In this document: positions 1-7,830 of the stretch, piece by piece
Layout: every line of letters begins with the position of its first letter
Numbering within the stretch: position 1 is the stretch's first letter
Assembly (NCBI GenBank): GCA_040002995.1
Contig: JBDUDK010000017.1
Coordinates: 1-24,593, forward strand
Length of the DNA: 24,593 bases
Reading direction: 5' to 3'
DNA from: JBDUDK01 sp040002995
GTDB lineage: Bacteria; Actinomycetota; Acidimicrobiia; Acidimicrobiales; Ilumatobacteraceae
Made by a program: the position numbers and the translations under genes
Notes under the pieces: model-generated
What the model saw: the letters and a program-made list of their open reading frames with translations, nothing else
Database searches by the model: none
Told to the model about the DNA's origin: nothing

Positions 1-3
1 CAG

Positions 4-77
4 TGGGCGCTGAGGGACTTGAACCCCCGACCCCCTCCTTGTAAGGGAGGTGCTCTAGCCAGCTGAGCTAAGCGCCC
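4..77 (-). tRNA. tRNA-Val (anticodon UAC)
   Basis: Read on the minus strand this folds as a full cloverleaf of 74 nt. The acceptor stem pairs GGGCGCT (77-71) with AGCGCCC (11-5), the discriminator is A at 4, the anticodon loop is CTTACAA with anticodon TAC (codon GUA) on a 5-bp CCTCC/GGAGG stem, and the T-loop is TTCAAGT. The bases after the discriminator read CTG, so CCA is not encoded and must be added after transcription. It lies 45 bp downstream of the Nudix gene on the same strand. That gap (78-122) shows nothing recognisable. Confidence 0.96.
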
Positions 78-122
78 GGGAGACGGAGAGCGTAGCGGGG
101 GCTCGCGCGCGGCACCTCGCCG

Positions 123-644
123 TCAATGCCGAGCGCGCTCGACGCGGCGCCGTTCAAGTGCGAACAGCGCTCCGGCGGTCTCCCCTTGCAGCGGCGGCAA
201 ATTGCCCGTGCCGAACCAGCACACCTCGGTGATCTCCGCGCTCGAGGGGCGCACCTTCGTCGTATCGCTCCCGGCCACCGGCGTCGCGGCGTAGATGAGA
301 TCGACCCGGCGCGTCTTCGGGTCGACAATCACTTCGGGTTGACCCACAAGCGTTATCTCTAAACCCGTTTCCTCGAGCACCTCACGCGCGGCCGCGGCCG
401 TCGGTGCCTCGTGCCGATTAAGCAACCCGCCCGGTACGCCCCAACGGGCGCGGTACGAGTGCTGCAGCAGCAGGATGGCGCCGTCGTCGCGCGTGATGAC
501 GCACAGCGTGCCAACGGTGAACTCAGGCGCAATCGCGTGTGTGGCGAGCACCCGCGCTCGCCGGGGCAGGCGTCGAAAGACCGACAGCAAACCCTTGTGG
601 ACAGCGCGATTCACCCACTCGAGGTTACGGCCACCCTCAAGCAA
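123..644 (-). CDS. Nudix hydrolase
   Basis: A 173-residue protein with a complete Nudix box: G-x5-E (GLLNRHE), x7, then REVLEETGL, at about residues 73-95. This is the Mg2+-binding helix that hydrolyses nucleoside diphosphates linked to another moiety (NDP-X). The flanking beta strands (FTVGTLCVI before, LIYAATPV after) fit the family fold. The substrate cannot be read from sequence. The start used is TTG at 644, which overlaps the stop of the upstream phosphatase gene by 8 bp and suggests translational coupling; GTG at 614 is an alternative. Both enzymes of this pair may act on phosphorylated small molecules, but no shared pathway is shown. Confidence in the family is high, in the exact start moderate. 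Confidence 0.9.
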   Translation of the reverse strand: MLEGGRNLEWVNRAVHKGLLSVFRRLPRRARVLATHAIAPEFTVGTLCVITRDDGAILLLQHSYRARWGVPGGLLNRHEAPTAAAAREVLEETGLEITLVGQPEVIVDPKTRRVDLIYAATPVAGSDTTKVRPSSAEITEVCWFGTGNLPPLQGETAGALFALERRRVERARH

Positions 645-1389
645 AGTCGCGGCGCGCGCGGAGGAGGGTCCCCATCAGCGCACCCGTCCCGGCGGCCACC
701 GGCGTGCGCCGGGCGGCATGCTCGGTCACCACGAGCTCGCGATCGAACGCGTCGGCCACAATCGCGCCGGCCTCACGGCACACGAGCACACCGCCGAGGT
801 AGTCCCACGGCGCGTGGGCGTCGACGGAGCAATCGACGAATCCATCGAGCACGCCACAGGCGACCGCGCACAGGTCGAGCGCGGCCGCTCCCAGACATCG
901 GTACTGCTTCCACCCGAAGCGCCGGGTCGGGTAACCCGACAAACCGATGATCGACTCATCGATCCTCTCGCACGTCGAGGGACGGATCAGCACGCCATCG
1001 CGCCGCGCCCCCTCCCCCGCCACCGCGTCGAAGCGCGTGCCGTCTGCAAGATTGACCACGACCGCGGCGACGGGTCCGGACGAATCGATCGCGCACAACG
1101 ACGTGGCGAACCACGGCACCCCGCGCGAAGCGTTGGTCGACCCGTCGAGCGGATCGAGCACCACCATGACGTCTCGGTCGCCCCACGACACTCCGGACTC
1201 CTCGGACACCACGCCGAGGCCGGCCCGGTCAAGAACCGCGAGCGCGGCCTCGTCGGCCACGAGGTCACTGAGGTATTGATCGACACGGGTACCCGACGGA
1301 CCCCAATCGTCGATCAGCCCGAGCGCGGCCGCGACAGCATCCGCCGCCTCGTTGAGCACGGCGAGCAGTGAGCGGGCAACTGAGGTCAC
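637..1389 (-). CDS. inositol monophosphatase family protein
   Basis: A 250-residue protein of the Mg2+/Li+-sensitive phosphatase superfamily (inositol monophosphatase, CysQ, fructose-1,6-bisphosphatase types). Visible metal-site motifs are VSEESG, then DPLDGSTN (the DPxDGT/S signature) followed by VPWFATSLC, and near the C-terminus HAPWDYLGG, matching the WDxxAG signature. Candidate substrates are inositol phosphates, histidinol phosphate or 3'-phosphoadenosine phosphate; the sequence does not settle which. The start is GTG at 1389. No ribosome binding site is visible, but a TACGGT hexamer lies 9 nt upstream, consistent with a leaderless transcript. Its 3' end overlaps the Nudix gene by 8 bp. 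Divergent from the gene at 1446, with only 56 bp between. Confidence 0.9.
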   Translation of the reverse strand: MTSVARSLLAVLNEAADAVAAALGLIDDWGPSGTRVDQYLSDLVADEAALAVLDRAGLGVVSEESGVSWGDRDVMVVLDPLDGSTNASRGVPWFATSLCAIDSSGPVAAVVVNLADGTRFDAVAGEGARRDGVLIRPSTCERIDESIIGLSGYPTRRFGWKQYRCLGAAALDLCAVACGVLDGFVDCSVDAHAPWDYLGGVLVCREAGAIVADAFDRELVVTEHAARRTPVAAGTGALMGTLLRARRDFA

Positions 1390-1398
1390 GGTGGTCGC

Positions 1399-1404
1399 AC
1401 CGTA
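1399..1404 (-). promoter_or_regulatory. possible -10 element, leaderless start of the phosphatase gene
   Basis: On the minus strand the hexamer is TACGGT (TAnnnT), ending 9 nt before the GTG start at 1389. No convincing -35 is visible. The inference rests on the same spacing recurring at glyS, ppdK and dnaG. Confidence 0.3.
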
Positions 1405-1445
1405 GTGGCAGGCTTTAGGCGCCCGACCGAACCCAAGGACGTGAA

Positions 1446-2015
1446 TTGGCGGTAATCGACATCGCCGGCTTCGTGGCCGATCTCAAGGATCATGCCGTCG
1501 ACCACGGCTTCCACGTCCACGACGAGCGTCATTTCGTCGAGACCTACTCGCTCCGCCAGGCGTGGGAAGTCGATCTCCATCCCGAGGAGGCGTGCGGGGG
1601 ACCACTCGATCTCCACCTGTCACTCGAGGTCGACCCGCGCATCTTGTTGACCTTCGAGGACGAGGTTGCGTTGTTGGAGGACCCAGAGGCCGCCCCCAAT
1701 GACGAGTTCCATTTTCCGCTCGTGTTCACCTGGCAGCTCCCGCCCCTCCCCCAAGGACCCGACCTTCTCGTGTTGGCGACGGAGCTAGCGGGCGTGGGGG
1801 GCGCCGATCTTCCGCTCGAGGTGTCGGCGATCGACTCGTTCCCGTCGGTTACCGACGCGCCGGAGCGCAGCCTGTCGATCGTGGCGCGAGTTCCCGTATC
1901 GCTGACGCGTGTGTACATCGGCGAGGAACAACTCTGCGACACGCTCGATCGCTGCCTCGCGGTGAGCCAGTACCTCCTTGACAATGCGACAACGTGGCTC
2001 GGCGATACCCCCTGA
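1446..2015 (+). CDS. conserved-looking hypothetical acidic protein
   Basis: A 189-residue soluble, acidic protein that I do not recognise. It starts with TTG at 1446, supported by an AAGGA ribosome binding site at 1435-1439 with 6-nt spacing. No signal peptide, membrane segment or catalytic motif stands out. The middle alternates short hydrophobic and acidic stretches (LDLHLSLEVDPRILLTFEDE), which looks like a beta-rich fold. Coding quality is good: no competing long frame has a more protein-like composition. Its 3' end overlaps the start of the downstream membrane metalloprotease gene by about 32 bp, so the two are probably co-expressed and may work together. Function unknown. Confidence 0.75.
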   Translation: MAVIDIAGFVADLKDHAVDHGFHVHDERHFVETYSLRQAWEVDLHPEEACGGPLDLHLSLEVDPRILLTFEDEVALLEDPEAAPNDEFHFPLVFTWQLPPLPQGPDLLVLATELAGVGGADLPLEVSAIDSFPSVTDAPERSLSIVARVPVSLTRVYIGEEQLCDTLDRCLAVSQYLLDNATTWLGDTP

Positions 2016-3531
2016 GCTACTGCTACCGGTACCTTCGTTCGTTGTGACCCTGCCCGCGTGGCCACCGCCCGTCGCCACGGCCTTCGCCCCGCCGGTACCG
2101 GCACCGCCGTCTTCAGTTCCTGCCCCACCACAGCGGCGTCGCGTCTGGCCCTGGGTCGTCGGTGCGTTCGGGGTCATCGCCATCGCCGTGACGGTCGGCC
2201 TCACGCTGTTGGCCGTCCGCGATCACCATCACTACCCGAAGGCCTGGGACGCGAAGATCGCGCCGATCGTGGCGTTCGTCGAGAAGCATCGGGGTCTGAC
2301 GTACACGCACGCCGTCCCCGTTGAGTACCTACCCGACAAGGAATTCGAAGCCCTCGTCACCGGGCAGGACTCCGCGGTCGCCGACCCGAGCGATGCCGAC
2401 AGCGAGGCGTCGCTGCGCGCCCTCGGGTTGATCGCCGGTGACACGAAGTTGCAGCAGGACTCGACCAAGATCCAAAGCAGCGGCGTACTGGCCTTCTACT
2501 CCGACCGGGAGGAGAAGGTAGTGGTTCGAGGCACGGGCGCGCTCGATGCGGGCACCCGCGTGATCTTGGCGCACGAGCTCACCCACGCGTTGCAGGATCA
2601 GCATTTCGATCTGAACAAGCTCAGGACCGAGGCGGCGGCCGGGGGCGATCTCGCGGTTCTCAGTCTCATCGAGGGCGACGCGGTCAGTATCGAAAACGAG
2701 TATTACAGCTCGCTCTCGACGGCCGATCAGACTGCGTACGACGTGGCCCAGGCGAAGGACTACGGCGAGTTCCAGGCCGCGATAGCAGATGTCGCACCGG
2801 TGCTGTCGCTCGAGTTCGACGCGCCCTACGAGTTCGGCCCCGCGTTCGTCGCCGCACTTCGCGATGACGGAGGCTACGGGCGCGTCGACGAGGCGTTTGC
2901 CGACCCGCCTACGTCGATGGAGCAAGTGATGTGGCCGGCGCGCTATCTCGCCGGGCGGGACCCTCTCGCTGTTGACATCCCGAAGTCGATCGAGACGGAG
3001 TCGGAACTCTTCCCGCCCGAGCCTCTAGGCGCGTTCGAGACCTTCTTGGTATTGGCCCAGCGTCTCGATCCGAAAGTCGCGCTGACCGCGGCTCGGGGCT
3101 GGCGCGGAGACGAGGCGCTGGTGATCAAGAAGAAGGACGGCACGGTCTGCGTGCGCGAGAACGTCGTCGGCGACAGCGCGGCAACGACCAAGGTGATCGG
3201 CGACGCGTACAAAGCTTGGGCGGCGGCGGGTCCGAAGGATCTCGTCACCGTGGCATCGGAGAACGGTCATGTGTTGGTGACGGCGTGTGACCCAGGTAAG
3301 GCGGTGCCGAAGGCGGCGAACGGCGTCGAGTCTTTGCGGCTACCGATGCAGCGGGCCGTGTACGTCACCCAGCTCCTTGACAGCGTCAACCTGAAGACGG
3401 CGGACTGCGTGATCGATCGAATGGCTGACGTGCTCACAGTGAGTCAGTTCGTAAACCCCGATGACCCGGTCTTCGCCACGCAGCAGTTCACAGACGGGCT
3501 CGACGCCTCGTTCACCGCTTGCCAGGCGTGA
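1984..3531 (+). CDS. membrane-anchored putative zinc metallopeptidase (HELTH motif)
   Basis: About 515 residues from ATG 1984 (TTG at 1978 is also in frame). Order of parts: a short N-terminus, a proline/alanine-rich stretch (about residues 24-50), an RRR cluster, one transmembrane helix (about 55-78, WVVGAFGVIAIAVTVGLTLL), then a large domain predicted outside the cell. That domain carries HELTHALQDQH with H197, E198 and H201, followed about 30 residues later by IEGDA (E230). This HExxH...E spacing is typical of gluzincin-type zinc sites. The C-terminal region has several Cys residues, including one near the end (FTACQA). The substrate is unknown. The start lies inside the preceding gene. 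The last 192 bp are antisense to the end of the convergent membrane-protein ORF. The peptidase call is from motif only. Confidence 0.75.
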   Translation: MRQRGSAIPPELLLPVPSFVVTLPAWPPPVATAFAPPVPAPPSSVPAPPQRRRVWPWVVGAFGVIAIAVTVGLTLLAVRDHHHYPKAWDAKIAPIVAFVEKHRGLTYTHAVPVEYLPDKEFEALVTGQDSAVADPSDADSEASLRALGLIAGDTKLQQDSTKIQSSGVLAFYSDREEKVVVRGTGALDAGTRVILAHELTHALQDQHFDLNKLRTEAAAGGDLAVLSLIEGDAVSIENEYYSSLSTADQTAYDVAQAKDYGEFQAAIADVAPVLSLEFDAPYEFGPAFVAALRDDGGYGRVDEAFADPPTSMEQVMWPARYLAGRDPLAVDIPKSIETESELFPPEPLGAFETFLVLAQRLDPKVALTAARGWRGDEALVIKKKDGTVCVRENVVGDSAATTKVIGDAYKAWAAAGPKDLVTVASENGHVLVTACDPGKAVPKAANGVESLRLPMQRAVYVTQLLDSVNLKTADCVIDRMADVLTVSQFVNPDDPVFATQQFTDGLDASFTACQA

Positions 3532-4863
3532 CCGCCCGGCTTGGTCGTTAGTCGATCCACGGCCACAGGCCGATCGGTCGACGTCGTACTCGAGAAATCC
3601 TGGCCGAACAGAGTGCACTGTGACCTTTAGCGGTCCTGCCACACAGGGCACCCTGCTCAGCTGCTCGAGGAGCGCGTGCTCGTTAGTTTCGAACCTCCGA
3701 TCGTACGACGAGAACACAAGCACACGATCTATGCCGCGCGTGTTAAGGAACCGGGCGTACGCCGCCGCGCTCGCCCAGCTATGCCGAGCCATGCTCTCGG
3801 GGAAGAACTCGCTGTCGAGCCGCGCACCCGCGCGCAGCAATTGGTACATGCCCACTTTGCTGTCTCCTGAGCGCAGTACTCGGTAGCGAGCATCCGGGCG
3901 AAACAACGAAGACTTGGCGTAGTCGGCGACGACGGTGTCGGGCCTACGACCGAGGGCACGCCAGCCTTGCGTGACTTGGAGGGGAACGAGGAGAACGAGG
4001 TTGCTGAGTACCGCGAGGAAGAACAGAGCAGGCGCGGGGCGGTCACCTACGCGGTGGCGAAGCCAGGCGAATGCGGCGGGAACGGCGACAACGAATGATC
4101 GAGCTAGGAGAGTCTCGGCAATCGCGATCACTTTCGTCCCGAGCGAACTCTCGGCGGCGACGGGCGACAATGCGACAACGAGCAGCGCGGGGGCAGCCAA
4201 CGCGGTCGAGATCAACCACGCCGTCAGCAGGCGGCCCCTTCCGGATTCCGACGCCAGCCCCAGCAGTACGACCGCCAGCGTGAGCGGGACCAGAACGGCC
4301 GGGTGGGTGCCCTGCGCCAGCGCGCCCAAGATGACCGCCACAGCGACATGTCCTCGCCTCCACGCGCCAATCGCACCGAGAAGGAAGGCCACGGCCCAGA
4401 GAAATGGAAGCTGGCCCGCGAGGGGCGCCATCACGAGGATGGGGTTCGCCAGCACGACCGCGATCCACCAACCTCGCGCCAGTTCGGGGAACGCGTAGAA
4501 GGAGCCCACCACGGCCGCGACCGCGCCGATAACAAGCACGATCGCGACGGACCGTTCGCCGAATAGCGGCCATAGGACGGCCGCCGCGAGCCACGGGCCA
4601 AGCGCGTATGGGAACGTCAGACCACGGCCGTGCCCGAGAATGGGCATACGCCAGGGCACGCCGTGGCCGTGCCACATGCCCTTCGCGGCCCACCACACGT
4701 GCGCGTAGTCGTTCATCGAGTCGAGCGACACGATCAGCCGCCGGGATACGAGAATTAGAAGGCCCGCGCACCACGCCAGCGCGACCACGGCCGCGATACC
4801 GGCCCCGGGACCAAAGGGAGCCCAGGCCGTCAGGGGCCACGAGCGTTTAGCCTCGGTAGTCAT
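3340..4863 (-). CDS. polytopic membrane protein, possible GT-C-type glycosyltransferase
   Basis: A 507-residue protein with roughly eight to ten hydrophobic helices in residues 17-300 and a soluble C-terminal part of about 140 residues before an odd tail. The first loop after helix 1 holds acidic and aromatic residues (SLDSMNDYAHVWWAAKGMW), a place where GT-C lipid-linked-sugar transferases keep catalytic acids; this is suggestive, not diagnostic. The soluble segment (about 310-440) contains DRVLVFSSYDRRF. The start is ATG 4863. Residues from about 445 onward lie antisense to the metalloprotease gene and have a composition unlike the rest, so this tail may be run-on translation past a lost stop. 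The neighbouring glycan genes make an envelope role plausible. Confidence 0.65.
   Translation of the reverse strand: MTTEAKRSWPLTAWAPFGPGAGIAAVVALAWCAGLLILVSRRLIVSLDSMNDYAHVWWAAKGMWHGHGVPWRMPILGHGRGLTFPYALGPWLAAAVLWPLFGERSVAIVLVIGAVAAVVGSFYAFPELARGWWIAVVLANPILVMAPLAGQLPFLWAVAFLLGAIGAWRRGHVAVAVILGALAQGTHPAVLVPLTLAVVLLGLASESGRGRLLTAWLISTALAAPALLVVALSPVAAESSLGTKVIAIAETLLARSFVVAVPAAFAWLRHRVGDRPAPALFFLAVLSNLVLLVPLQVTQGWRALGRRPDTVVADYAKSSLFRPDARYRVLRSGDSKVGMYQLLRAGARLDSEFFPESMARHSWASAAAYARFLNTRGIDRVLVFSSYDRRFETNEHALLEQLSRVPCVAGPLKVTVHSVRPGFLEYDVDRSACGRGSTNDQAGRSRLASGERGVEPVCELLRGEDRVIGVYELTHCEHVSHSIDHAVRRLQVDAVKELGDVHGPLHR
3551..3582. terminator. weak hairpin after the metalloprotease stop
   Basis: An interrupted inverted repeat: outer GTCGA (3551-3555) with TCGAC (3578-3582), inner CGGCC (3560-3564) with GGCCG (3568-3572), loop ACA. 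It begins 20 bp after the metalloprotease stop. There is no U-run, so it is only a possible terminator. It lies inside the convergent membrane-protein ORF. Confidence 0.25.
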
Positions 4864-4936
4864 CAGCTCGATTCTTTCAAGCGCGAGACCTCAGCGTCCG
4901 CACATCGTTGAGCGGCACACGGGCGCACTCTTCGCG

Positions 4937-6058
4937 TTGGTGGTACTGCCGGTCCTCGGCGCTGACCTCGGGCGCGGCAATGTCTTCTCGGTCGCGAGCG
5001 CGATAGCGATCGCCGCCGCGGTCGCGCTCATGACCCAGCGGGCGAGGCCGGGATCGGGGCTGCGGTTTACCGGCGCGGCGCTGCTCGTGGGTAGCGCCGT
5101 GCTCATTGGCATCGTGTCGGTCGAGTCGATGTCGCTGCTCATTGCCGCTGGACTCGGCGTGGCGGTCGGTTTGCTTGTCGGTGCGCGCCGGCCGATGCTT
5201 CTTGAGCTCATCGGTGCCGCCACAGTCATGGTGGTAGTGAGCGTCCTGGCCGGTCGCGTCGGGGCGCTCCGGCTCACCGCGGCGCTGGTCGTGGTGATCA
5301 GCGCCATCCCTCGGGCCGGGGTCAAAAGCTCGAGAGCATCGATCGCGATGGCCGCGGGCGCGGTATTGCTCAGCGCCGGCTTGCTCGGTTTCGTGGGTGC
5401 CAGCGATGTCACCGTGCGGTGGTTCGGCCCCGCGGTTGCGCACGGAGCCCGCACGGACCCGCGGGTGGCATTGACCTTCGACGACGGGCCCGACGAGACC
5501 TACACCCTCCAGGTCGCCTCGGTCCTCGAAAGCTACGACGTCCGGGGCACGTTTTTTGAGGTCGGCAAGGCCATCGACCGCGAGCCCCAGATAGCGCGCG
5601 CGTTGTACGCCCGGGGCCATCTTCTGGCCAACCACTCCTACCAGCACGACGGCTGGCGATGGCTCGATCCCCGGTACCCCGAACTCGAACGCACGCAGCG
5701 AGCGTTCGAGCATCAGATCGGCGTGTGTCCCACGTTCTACCGACCACCGCACGGAGACCGGACACCATTTGTGTCGGCCGTCGTCGGACGTCACCAAATG
5801 ACAACGGTCCTGTGGGACGTGACCGTGGGCGATTGGAATGCCTCCAACGCCGAAACGCTCGCCCGCCGCGTGCTCGAACGGGTGCGACCAGGTTCGATCG
5901 TCGTTTTGCACGATGGCCTTGACGGGAGCCCCCGTGCCGACCGTTCGGTGCTCATTGCCGCACTCCCAACGATCCTCGACGGGCTCAGGTCCAAGGGCCT
6001 TCAACCCGTTCGCCTCGACGAGCTGCTTGGGATCGCCGGCTACGGCGATCATTGTTGA
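4937..6058 (+). CDS. membrane-anchored polysaccharide deacetylase (NodB domain)
   Basis: A 373-residue protein. Residues 1-160 form about five to six hydrophobic segments; residues 175-365 are a NodB homology domain (carbohydrate esterase 4). All five CE4 motifs are visible: TFDDGPDE (D182 base, D183 metal), HSYQHD (H233 and H237 metal), RPPHGDR, DVTVGDWNA, and IVVLHDG near the end. Such enzymes remove N- or O-acetyl groups from peptidoglycan, chitin-like polymers or exopolysaccharide outside the membrane. The start is TTG 4937 or GTG 4940; the frame stays open upstream, but with no ATG/GTG/TTG in the 73-bp divergent gap. The combination of several N-terminal helices with the catalytic domain, rather than a single anchor, is less usual. 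Confidence 0.9.
   Translation: MVVLPVLGADLGRGNVFSVASAIAIAAAVALMTQRARPGSGLRFTGAALLVGSAVLIGIVSVESMSLLIAAGLGVAVGLLVGARRPMLLELIGAATVMVVVSVLAGRVGALRLTAALVVVISAIPRAGVKSSRASIAMAAGAVLLSAGLLGFVGASDVTVRWFGPAVAHGARTDPRVALTFDDGPDETYTLQVASVLESYDVRGTFFEVGKAIDREPQIARALYARGHLLANHSYQHDGWRWLDPRYPELERTQRAFEHQIGVCPTFYRPPHGDRTPFVSAVVGRHQMTTVLWDVTVGDWNASNAETLARRVLERVRPGSIVVLHDGLDGSPRADRSVLIAALPTILDGLRSKGLQPVRLDELLGIAGYGDHC
6031..6050. terminator. perfect 8-bp hairpin between convergent genes
   Basis: GATCGCCG (6031-6038), a 4-nt loop, then CGGCGATC (6043-6050). It overlaps the last codons of the deacetylase gene and lies just beyond the stop of the convergent glycosyltransferase gene, so it could serve both strands. 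No long T-run follows (ATTGTTG on the plus side), so intrinsic termination is uncertain. Confidence 0.4.
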
Positions 6059-6070
6059 CCGGCGGTGCTA

Positions 6071-6892
6071 TCAGCGCAGACGCCTCCGGCCCGTGATCAC
6101 CACCGCGACCGGGAAAGCAGTGACCGCCGCGGGCACGGCAAGCGCGCGTAGGCGGCCGAACCATCCGAGCGGTCGCGTGGAACGCCACGCGGCGACGGGA
6201 ATCATGGCGAGGTCGATCACCACATCTCGCATGCGAGTCCGTGAGCGGTACACGGGCACAGGAACGACGACATCGGTCCGCACCCGGTAGCCAAGTCGCT
6301 TGAGCACGACGGCCACCTCGACCGTTTCCGAATACCTGTAGCCGCGGTAGTAATCGAGGGCGTGGGCGAGCGCCCCGATGCGGAAGATCCGATAACCGGA
6401 CTCCACATCCGGCAAGGATGCGCCCGCCCACAACGATGCCCACGCCGATATCGCGAAGTTGCCGACTCGCTTGTAGATCGGATAGATCGAAAGATCTCTG
6501 CGCACGAGCAACGCGTCAAGGTTCTCGTCGATCAGTAGCTGATGGAGGTCGTCGAGCACTGACAGCTCGTGTTGTCCGTCGGCGTCAACGGTGTAAACGA
6601 CATCATCGGCGTCGAGCTCGCCGATCTTGACGCGCTGACGCAGATCACTGAAGGCGGAGTAGTAGGCCTCCGACATCCCCTTGTTCTGCTCGTGCAGCAA
6701 CAATCGCACCTCATCGTGCCCCGGCAGCCAGCTCTCTATCTCAGCGCGCGTCGCGTCCGTGGACCCATCGTCAACAACCACGAGTTCGTCGACGAAGTCG
6801 TAGAGCCGGTCAAGCACCTTCGCAACGGTCAGCTCCTCATTGAACGCTGGTACAACTGCCAGGCGCCGCGCCTGGCGCTGACGGACCCTCAC
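6071..6892 (-). CDS. GT2 family glycosyltransferase
   Basis: A 273-residue GT-A fold glycosyltransferase of family 2. Motifs: PAFNEE (residues 15-20), VVVDDGSTD (38-46, nucleotide binding), and VDADGQHE (102-109, the DxD metal site). A downstream VESGYRIFR segment is typical of dolichyl-phosphate-mannose-synthase-like members. A hydrophobic, Arg-ended C-terminus (about 248-273) may contact the membrane. It transfers a sugar from a nucleotide donor to a lipid or glycan acceptor; neither partner is determined. The start is GTG 6892, sharing 4 bp (GTGA) with the epimerase stop, so the two are translationally coupled. It is the last gene of the three-gene operon. Confidence 0.92.
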   Translation of the reverse strand: MRVRQRQARRLAVVPAFNEELTVAKVLDRLYDFVDELVVVDDGSTDATRAEIESWLPGHDEVRLLLHEQNKGMSEAYYSAFSDLRQRVKIGELDADDVVYTVDADGQHELSVLDDLHQLLIDENLDALLVRRDLSIYPIYKRVGNFAISAWASLWAGASLPDVESGYRIFRIGALAHALDYYRGYRYSETVEVAVVLKRLGYRVRTDVVVPVPVYRSRTRMRDVVIDLAMIPVAAWRSTRPLGWFGRLRALAVPAAVTAFPVAVVITGRRRLR

Positions 6893-7830
6893 GCCTGCTC
6901 ACTTCGCGGGGCGGTCGGCTGCGCGAGCGAGACGTACCACTCGTAGGTCCGGCGCATGCCCTCTTCAAACCCGATGGTCGGAACCCAACCCAGTTCGTCT
7001 CGGGCGCGGTCGGTGCGAACGACCCTGGCGGCGAGATCGCCGGGGCGCGACGGGCCGTAGGTAACTGTCACTTCGCCGACGAGTTCACGCACTCGTTCGG
7101 CCATCATGCGGATGCTCACGGGCTTGTCGCCGTCGAGGTTGTACGTGCGATTCGCGGCAACGGGAGCTAGCGCCAGCACGTGTGCGCGCGCCAAGTCTTC
7201 GACGTAGACGAAGAACCGCTCTTGCCGTCCGTCGCCATCGATCGTGAGGGGCTCACCGCGCATCGCTCGCCGAAAGAACGACGCGGCGACGATGTTGTCG
7301 CGCATCCGAGGTCCGAACGGGATGCCGTAGCGCAAGACCGTGTAGGACCGTCCGTAGAGAGTGTGGTAGTCGCGACACAGCATTTCGCTCGCGACCTTCG
7401 TCGTCACGTAGAGGTGGCGATCGGTCTCGGGCGAGAACGGTGTGGACTCGTCGACGACGTCGCCGACCGTCGCCGCGTATACCCACACGGTGCTGGCGAG
7501 GATGACACGGCCCGCATCAGCCCGTCGGGCCGCCTCGAGCACGCTGGCGGTGCCGAGCACATTCAGGTTGACGCTCTCCCGCGGATCGGCGTGGATGATG
7601 TTGACGTCGGCGGCGGCGGCAAGGTGGAAGACCGCCTCCATGTCACGCAGCTCACGAGCGAGGAGATCGGTGTCGAGAATGTCGACGGGACGCCACTCGA
7701 CGTCGGGGCGCTGAGGCGCCGCCGGATCGATCACGCGAACGGTGTGGCCGGCCGTTCGCAGCGCGTCGACGACATGCGAGCCGATGAAACCGGAGCCGCC
7801 CGTTACGGCGACCAGTTTCGCATTGCTCAT
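6889..7830 (-). CDS. NAD-dependent epimerase/dehydratase (extended SDR)
   Basis: About 313 residues from the ATG at 7830 (MSNAKLVAVTGG). The Rossmann motif TGGSGFIGS (10-18) binds NAD(P); the active-site parts are STVWVYA and YVTTK (the YxxxK catalytic pair); RYGIPFGPR and RPGDLAARVVRTDRA fit UDP-sugar epimerase/dehydratase relatives. It likely interconverts a nucleotide-linked sugar. The frame is open further upstream, but that extension overlaps the aminotransferase gene and is Arg-rich, so the ATG overlapping the aminotransferase stop (ATGA) is preferred. Placed between a sugar aminotransferase and a GT2, it probably helps make an activated amino or deoxy sugar for a surface glycan. Confidence 0.92.
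   Translation of the reverse strand: MSNAKLVAVTGGSGFIGSHVVDALRTAGHTVRVIDPAAPQRPDVEWRPVDILDTDLLARELRDMEAVFHLAAAADVNIIHADPRESVNLNVLGTASVLEAARRADAGRVILASTVWVYAATVGDVVDESTPFSPETDRHLYVTTKVASEMLCRDYHTLYGRSYTVLRYGIPFGPRMRDNIVAASFFRRAMRGEPLTIDGDGRQERFFVYVEDLARAHVLALAPVAANRTYNLDGDKPVSIRMMAERVRELVGEVTVTYGPSRPGDLAARVVRTDRARDELGWVPTIGFEEGMRRTYEWYVSLAQPTAPRSEQA

Noticed and set aside
475..1371. A 298-codon open frame on the plus strand opposite the phosphatase gene
   Set aside because: Arg/His-rich composition, and it runs antisense to a gene with intact catalytic motifs.
4877..6052. A 391-codon open frame on the minus strand opposite the deacetylase
   Set aside because: All five CE4 motifs are on the plus strand; the minus frame is rich in His, Asp and Arg with no fold-like pattern.
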